Shown here: one piece after another, positions 6,912 through 10,716 of the stretch | Layout of the letters: each line of letters begins with the position of its first letter | How positions within the stretch are numbered: the first letter of the stretch is position 1 | Assembly (NCBI GenBank): GCA_902477365.1 | Contig: CABSGW010000068.1 | Location: 1 to 10,716 of the forward strand | Length of the DNA: 10,716 nt | Direction: 5' to 3' | Source of the DNA: an uncultured Prevotellaceae bacterium | Lineage (GTDB): Bacteria > Bacteroidota > Bacteroidia > Bacteroidales > Bacteroidaceae | Notes under the pieces: model-generated | The model's database searches: none | The model's input: only the letters and a program-made list of their open reading frames with translations | What the model was told of the DNA's origin: nothing | Program-made: the position numbers and the translations under genes

Positions 6912-8810
6912 TCATTCAAATTCAGACAATTCCAACCACCTCATGGATATTTCTTCCAATTCGTTCTCCAGATTTGGCAGACGTTTACTTTTATCTGTCA
7001 ACTCCTCTACGGACAAGACACCACTACACAAGGCCTCTTCAATCTGTTTCTTTTCATTTTCCAACTGCTCTATCCGTACACCCAACTCCTCCAATTCCTT
7101 ACGTTCTTTGAAAGTAAGCCTTCGCTTTTCGTTCAACCTGACACGCTGTCCTTTGTGCGAATCATCTGTCACATCCTGCTTAGCTGTCACCACTTTCTGT
7201 TCACGCTCCTCTTGTTCTTTCAATTCTCTCCATTCCCTATACTGCGAATAGTTTCCAGGAAAATCACGTACACGTCCTTCCCCCTCAAACACCAGCAAAT
7301 GGTCCACAACCTTATCCATAAAGTAACGGTCGTGACTGACAACAATCACACATCCCTGAAAGTTCTTCAGATATTCTTCCAAAATTTGGAGTGTCACAAT
7401 ATCCAAGTCATTTGTAGGCTCATCGAGTATCAGAAAATTCGGATTACGCATCAACACCGTACACAGGTACAAACGGCGCCTTTCGCCACCACTCAACTTA
7501 TACACGTAATTGTGCTGAGTCTCGGGTGTAAACAGAAAATGTTGCAAAAACTGACTGGCCGACAAATGCTTGCCACCACCCAAGTCTATGGTTTCGGCAA
7601 TATCCCGTACAACGTCTATCACCTTCATCTCCTTATCAAAATTAAGCCCGTCTTGTGAATAATAACCAAATCGAACGGTATCACCCACCACAATACGTCC
7701 CTCGTCGGGTTTCACTATACCCAACAACATTTTGATGAAGGTAGACTTACCTGTACCGTTATCGCCTACAACTCCCATCTTTTCGTACCTAGAGAAGATA
7801 TAGTAAAAATCTTTCAAGATAACCTTGGACGGCGAAAATGCTTTTGTAATATAGTTTATCTCTATAATCTTTTTACCGATATAGCTACTCTTTACAGCCA
7901 GCGTAGCCGCCTTGTCATCGTTTTTTTGTTTGGCTATTTTTTCCAGTTCGTAAAAAGCTTCCTCCCTGTAACGCGCCTTATGGCCACGCGCACTCGGCAT
8001 TCGCCTCATCCACTCCAGTTCGGTACGATATAAATTATTGGCTCGTGCTATTTCAACATTCCGTGCATCAACACGCTCTTGCCTTTTCTCCAAATAATAA
8101 GCGTAGTTACCATAATAGGTATAAATTTGCTGGTTATCCAGTTCCAAAATATGCGAACACACGCGATCCAGGAAGTAACGGTCGTGTGTCACCATCAACA
8201 AACTGATGTTACTGCGTTGCAGAAAATGCTCTAACCACTCTATCATGTGCAAATCCAAATGGTTCGTCGGTTCGTCCAGAATGAGCAGATCTGGCTCAGT
8301 AAGCAACACATTGGCTAAAGCCACACGCTTCAGTTGGCCTCCCGAAAGATGAGCTATTTTCTGGTCGAAATCCTCTATCGCCAGTTGCGAAAGAACCTGT
8401 TTGGCCCTATGTTCGTAATCCCACGCCCCTTCTTGTTCCATTTGCTCCAGCAGTTCGCCAAGCCCCGGGTTTCCTGACATGGCAATACATCCTTCGTAAG
8501 CCTTAATCAAATCGGTCAACGCACTGCCATGCCAAAAACAAGCCTCCAACACAGTCAACTCTGCCGGATACTGAGGTGACTGCTCTAAATAGCCTACACG
8601 CAAACCGCGTCTGAACACAACCGAACCTTCCTCGTAATCTTCGGTTCCGGTTATAATATTGAGTAATGTTGTCTTTCCCGTTCCGTTCTTTGCTATTAAA
8701 CCTACACGTTGTCCTTCGGCCACACTAAACGAAACATCATCCAACAAAACCAAATCACCTATCCTTTTGGACTGATTTTGAACATCTAAAAGTGGATTTA
8801 CTATTGCCAT
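6912..8810 (-). CDS. ABC-F family ATPase, Uup-like
   Basis: The 632-residue protein has two ABC nucleotide-binding domains and no membrane segments, which defines ABC-F. Domain 1 has Walker A AKNGTGKT (40-47), signature LSGGQ (155-159), Walker [13 protein letters not shown] (175-186) and switch histidine in THDRYF (about 208-213). The linker (about 235-300) carries the [21 protein letters not shown] segment typical of the interdomain arm. Domain 2 has Walker A GDNGTGKS (349-356), LSGGE (439-443), [11 protein letters not shown] (460-470) and SHDRYF. Residues about 520-632 are charged and helical, fitting the C-terminal coiled coil of Uup. ABC-F proteins bind the ribosomal E site and adjust translation; Uup is also linked to DNA branch migration and precise transposon excision in E. 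coli. The coiled coil and housekeeping neighbours argue for Uup rather than an antibiotic-resistance ABC-F. sdaA follows after 16 nt. Confidence 0.93.
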   Translation of the reverse strand: MAIVNPLLDVQNQSKRIGDLVLLDDVSFSVAEGQRVGLIAKNGTGKTTLLNIITGTEDYEEGSVVFRRGLRVGYLEQSPQYPAELTVLEACFWHGSALTDLIKAYEGCIAMSGNPGLGELLEQMEQEGAWDYEHRAKQVLSQLAIEDFDQKIAHLSGGQLKRVALANVLLTEPDLLILDEPTNHLDLHMIEWLEHFLQRSNISLLMVTHDRYFLDRVCSHILELDNQQIYTYYGNYAYYLEKRQERVDARNVEIARANNLYRTELEWMRRMPSARGHKARYREEAFYELEKIAKQKNDDKAATLAVKSSYIGKKIIEINYITKAFSPSKVILKDFYYIFSRYEKMGVVGDNGTGKSTFIKMLLGIVKPDEGRIVVGDTVRFGYYSQDGLNFDKEMKVIDVVRDIAETIDLGGGKHLSASQFLQHFLFTPETQHNYVYKLSGGERRRLYLCTVLMRNPNFLILDEPTNDLDIVTLQILEEYLKNFQGCVIVVSHDRYFMDKVVDHLLVFEGEGRVRDFPGNYSQYREWRELKEQEEREQKVVTAKQDVTDDSHKGQRVRLNEKRRLTFKERKELEELGVRIEQLENEKKQIEEALCSGVLSVEELTDKSKRLPNLENELEEISMRWLELSEFE

Positions 8811-8818
8811 ACAATCTA

Positions 8819-8849
8819 CAAAATTAAAAAAAACCTCTCAGCCCTCAAA
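8819..8849 (-). promoter_or_regulatory. Possible promoter of the ABC-F/sdaA operon
   Basis: On the minus strand TTTG (8849-8846), a 19-nt spacer and TAATTTTG (8826-8819) fit the Bacteroidota consensus at both boxes. The -7 box ends only 8 nt before the ATG at 8810, so the transcript would be almost leaderless, which is unusual. The A-rich surroundings make chance matches likely. Confidence 0.42.
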
Positions 8850-8887
8850 AAAAGCAACCGAAAGAACGTTAATATCACAAAATATTG

Positions 8888-8895
8888 TACTTTTG
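8888..8895 (+). promoter_or_regulatory. rho: -7 promoter element of rho
   Basis: TACTTTTG is an exact TAnnTTTG match. No clear TTTG is found at the -33 distance. Transcription would start near 8902 and give a leader of about 95-115 nt before the rho ATG, which is long compared with the other genes here and contains several inverted repeats. Confidence 0.55.
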
Positions 8896-8948
8896 CAGTG
8901 TGAAACATTCTCGCATCAGAGAAATTCTCAATCACACACATTATATAA

Positions 8949-8997
8949 ATCAAAATTTTTTGATCGTTCTCTCTCCGTCCGGACGCTTGCGAACGAT
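8949..8997 (+). promoter_or_regulatory. rho: Structured leader of rho with nested inverted repeats
   Basis: Three self-complementary elements are packed together. ATCAAAA-TT-TTTTGAT lies at 8949-8964. ATCGTTC (8963-8969) pairs with GAACGAT (8991-8997), and between these arms sits the perfect palindrome CGTCCGGACG (8976-8985). The second stem abuts the in-frame ATG at 8998 and ends 18 nt before the ATG at 9016. The two hairpins share bases at 8963-8964 and so could compete. Rho autoregulates its own leader in E. coli; a similar role here is inference. Confidence 0.45.
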
Positions 8998-9015
8998 ATG
9001 CTCACATACACTGTT

Positions 9016-10716
9016 ATGTCCAATTACACGAAAGAACAATTAATGGACAAGGATGATGCTGAAATCCTTGCCATCGCTGCCGAACTGGGCCTTAAAGCTA
9101 AAAGTTCAACAGACAAAGAATCACTTGTATATCAAATTCTGGATGAACAAGCGGTACAAAACGTAGCCCAAAAAACAGCTACGACCAAAAAGCGTACACG
9201 GATTGTTAAGAAAGAAACCGACCGAGTATATTCTGCATCCCAGGAAAAAAGTGAAAGCTTCGAATCTAAAAAGAAAAAAACTAGCACAAACAAAACAACT
9301 GCTGAGCCGAGTTTAACAAACAACGAGAAAACTGAAGAAACAGCAGCGGTTATAGAGAAAACTGAAGCAGCCCCAACCAAGAAGAGAGGACGCAAGACCA
9401 AAGCAACGCCAGTTGAAGAAGTAGAAATAGTCATCCCTGAAGTGGAAAAAACAATACAGATACAGGAAGAAAACCTTTTCGACACCAATAGCGGTATAGA
9501 ACAGATCTCTGTCGACAGTGTTTCCGAACAACCAGAAACTGTACAGCCTGATACTCAGACAGGAGATACGAGTTTGAAAGAAGCCGAATCTATTGTCTCC
9601 CCTACTATTGTAGCCGAACAACCTATTGCGACAAACCATACTCATACGATAGTTGGCAAAGCTAAAGAAGACGACGTTGACTTTGTCATCATAGAAGACA
9701 TTCCCTTTGAAGACTGTTATGAAACTGCTGAAAACGAAAATACAGAATCAAAGTTCACATCAAACGGACGAGCGTTCAACGAAACCTTCACCGATATTCC
9801 CGGAGAGTGGAACAATGGTGCTAGTAACGAACCTTTAACACTACCAACCACTCCATTACAGTTGCCCAGCGAAAAAGTTTATAACTTTGACAACCTGCTG
9901 AAAGGAAACGGTGTACTCGAAATCATGCCCGACGGATACGGTTTCCTCCGTTCTTCTGACTACAACTACCTGTCTTCTCCCGACGACATCTATGTATCTC
10001 AAATGCAAATCAAGCAATACGGCTTGAAAACCGGTGACGTTGTTGAGGGAACCGTTCGTGTCCCTAAAGAAGGAGAAAAATATTTTCCACTTGTAAAAGC
10101 GGAAAAAATCAACGGTCTCAATCCCTCAGAAGTACGCGACCGTGTACCGTTTGAACACCTCACGCCACTGTTCCCCGATGAAAAGTTTAAATTGTGCAAA
10201 GGTGTAAACGATTCTCTCTCGGCACGGGTTGTGGATTTATTTACCCCAATAGGAAAAGGACAGCGTGCACTGATCGTTGCACAGCCCAAAACGGGTAAGA
10301 CACTTCTAATGAAAGACATTGCAAACGCCATTGCCGCCAATCATCCGGATACTTATTTGATTATGTTGCTGATAGATGAACGGCCCGAAGAGGTGACAGA
10401 CATGGCACGTACTGTCAATGCAGAAGTAATTGCCTCGACCTTTGACGAACCTGCCGCACGTCATGTCAAAATAGCCAACATTGTATTGGAAAAAGCTAAG
10501 CGCATGGTTGAGTGTGGACACGATGTAGTTATATTCTTAGATTCAATTACACGTCTGGCCCGAGCTTATAATACGGTTTCGCCCGCTAGTGGAAAAGTGT
10601 TGTCGGGAGGTGTTGACGCAAACGCATTGCAAAAGCCCAAACGTTTCTTCGGAGCAGCACGTAACATTGAAGGCGGAGGATCGTTGACCATTATCGGTAC
10701 TGCATTGGTAGACACG
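9016..10716 (+). CDS. rho: Transcription termination factor Rho, 3' end cut by window edge
   Basis: The open frame gives 567 residues and continues past the window. Rho is a hexameric RNA-dependent ATPase/helicase that ends transcription. Residues about 1-50 form the helical N-terminal domain ([26 protein letters not shown]). Residues about 52-287 are low-complexity and charged, rich in Lys, Thr, Glu and Pro, and predicted disordered. The RNA-binding cold-shock-like domain begins near 289 and has GYGFLRS at 307-313. The ATPase domain shows Walker A QPKTGKT (423-429), [10 protein letters not shown], and Walker B with D509 in [12 protein letters not shown]. It then has the Q-loop region SGGVDANAL and ends at TALVDT, about 85 residues short of the family C-terminus. 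E. coli Rho is 419 residues; the excess is the insertion. I start at ATG 9016 (MSNYTKEQ). An in-frame ATG at 8998 would add six residues but directly abuts a leader hairpin. Confidence 0.97.
   Translation, partial: MSNYTKEQLMDKDDAEILAIAAELGLKAKSSTDKESLVYQILDEQAVQNVAQKTATTKKRTRIVKKETDRVYSASQEKSESFESKKKKTSTNKTTAEPSLTNNEKTEETAAVIEKTEAAPTKKRGRKTKATPVEEVEIVIPEVEKTIQIQEENLFDTNSGIEQISVDSVSEQPETVQPDTQTGDTSLKEAESIVSPTIVAEQPIATNHTHTIVGKAKEDDVDFVIIEDIPFEDCYETAENENTESKFTSNGRAFNETFTDIPGEWNNGASNEPLTLPTTPLQLPSEKVYNFDNLLKGNGVLEIMPDGYGFLRSSDYNYLSSPDDIYVSQMQIKQYGLKTGDVVEGTVRVPKEGEKYFPLVKAEKINGLNPSEVRDRVPFEHLTPLFPDEKFKLCKGVNDSLSARVVDLFTPIGKGQRALIVAQPKTGKTLLMKDIANAIAANHPDTYLIMLLIDERPEEVTDMARTVNAEVIASTFDEPAARHVKIANIVLEKAKRMVECGHDVVIFLDSITRLARAYNTVSPASGKVLSGGVDANALQKPKRFFGAARNIEGGGSLTIIGTALVDT

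Noticed and set aside
6896..6919. Extended sdaA start at a TTG overlapping the ABC-F stop
   Set aside because: The ATG at 6895 begins exactly at the conserved MKTLKELYRIG sequence; the extra residues (NDLKKNK) are not typical of the family and TTG starts are rare here.
7155..7658. A 167-codon plus-strand frame opposite the ABC-F gene
   Set aside because: It lies wholly inside the well-supported ABC-F coding region; its composition follows from the reverse complement and no family is recognisable.
6912..8810. ABC-F gene as an antibiotic-resistance protein
   Set aside because: The C-terminal coiled coil, typical linker and placement in a housekeeping operon with sdaA fit Uup-like proteins better; nothing indicates transfer.
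8949..8964. ATCAAAA/TTTTGAT repeat as a terminator of an upstream transcript
   Set aside because: No gene on the plus strand ends before it; it lies downstream of the rho promoter, so it is better read as part of the rho leader.
9132..9645. Two overlapping minus-strand frames rich in Phe, Cys and Ser opposite the Rho insertion
   Set aside because: They are the complement of Lys/Glu/Thr-rich codons in the Rho insertion, which naturally gives hydrophobic-looking frames; no promoter or family match.
1..10716. Mobile element, prophage, toxin-antitoxin, CRISPR or defence system
   Set aside because: No transposase, integrase, direct-repeat array, nuclease or paired small toxin/antitoxin frame was seen; base composition and gene types are uniform and housekeeping.

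Overview
The window looks like an ordinary chromosomal stretch from a member of the Bacteroidales (Bacteroides/Prevotella-like). The reasons are the Bacteroidota-type promoter elements (TTTG, then TAnnTTTG) in front of several genes, start codons without Shine-Dalgarno sequences, an OmpH/Skp-like lipoprotein, a single-chain L-serine dehydratase, a GH125 mannosidase, and a Rho factor with a very long disordered N-terminal insertion. I cannot assign a genus. No mobile element, CRISPR array, tRNA or rRNA is visible. No stretch longer than about 205 bases lacks a gene.

Layout. The left edge holds the first 43 codons of a PepD-type dipeptidase on the minus strand (1-130). To the right on the plus strand are a small membrane protein (224-451) and an OmpH-like lipoprotein (451-1074) that share a TAATG stop/start. 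A 14-bp inverted repeat follows (1098-1145), then glutamine-dependent NAD+ synthetase nadE (1177-3114) and a 66-residue unknown protein (3155-3355). That small gene converges on, and overlaps by 6 nt, a HAD phosphatase on the minus strand (3350-4018). Back-to-back promoters separate the phosphatase from a secreted GH125 exo-alpha-mannosidase (4134-5615). A perfect 19-bp hairpin (5631-5676) lies between the mannosidase and the convergent minus-strand pair: an ABC-F ATPase of the Uup type (6912-8810) followed 16 nt later by L-serine dehydratase sdaA (5693-6895). From a 205-nt divergent intergenic region with leader hairpins, rho (9016 to the right edge) runs rightward and is cut off in its C-terminal third.

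The genes are mostly housekeeping: NAD+ synthesis, serine deamination, a ribosome-associated ATPase, transcription termination, envelope chaperoning and dipeptide cleavage, plus one polysaccharide-active enzyme outside any visible SusC/SusD locus. I see no new multi-gene system. The points most worth a second look are the long low-complexity insertion in Rho and its structured leader, the serine dehydratase that lacks the C-terminal cysteine of its characterised relatives, the two unrecognised small proteins, and the inverted repeat upstream of nadE. Three start codons needed a decision: the 66-residue gene and sdaA start at ATGs downstream of in-frame TTG codons, and rho has two in-frame ATGs, at 8998 and 9016.
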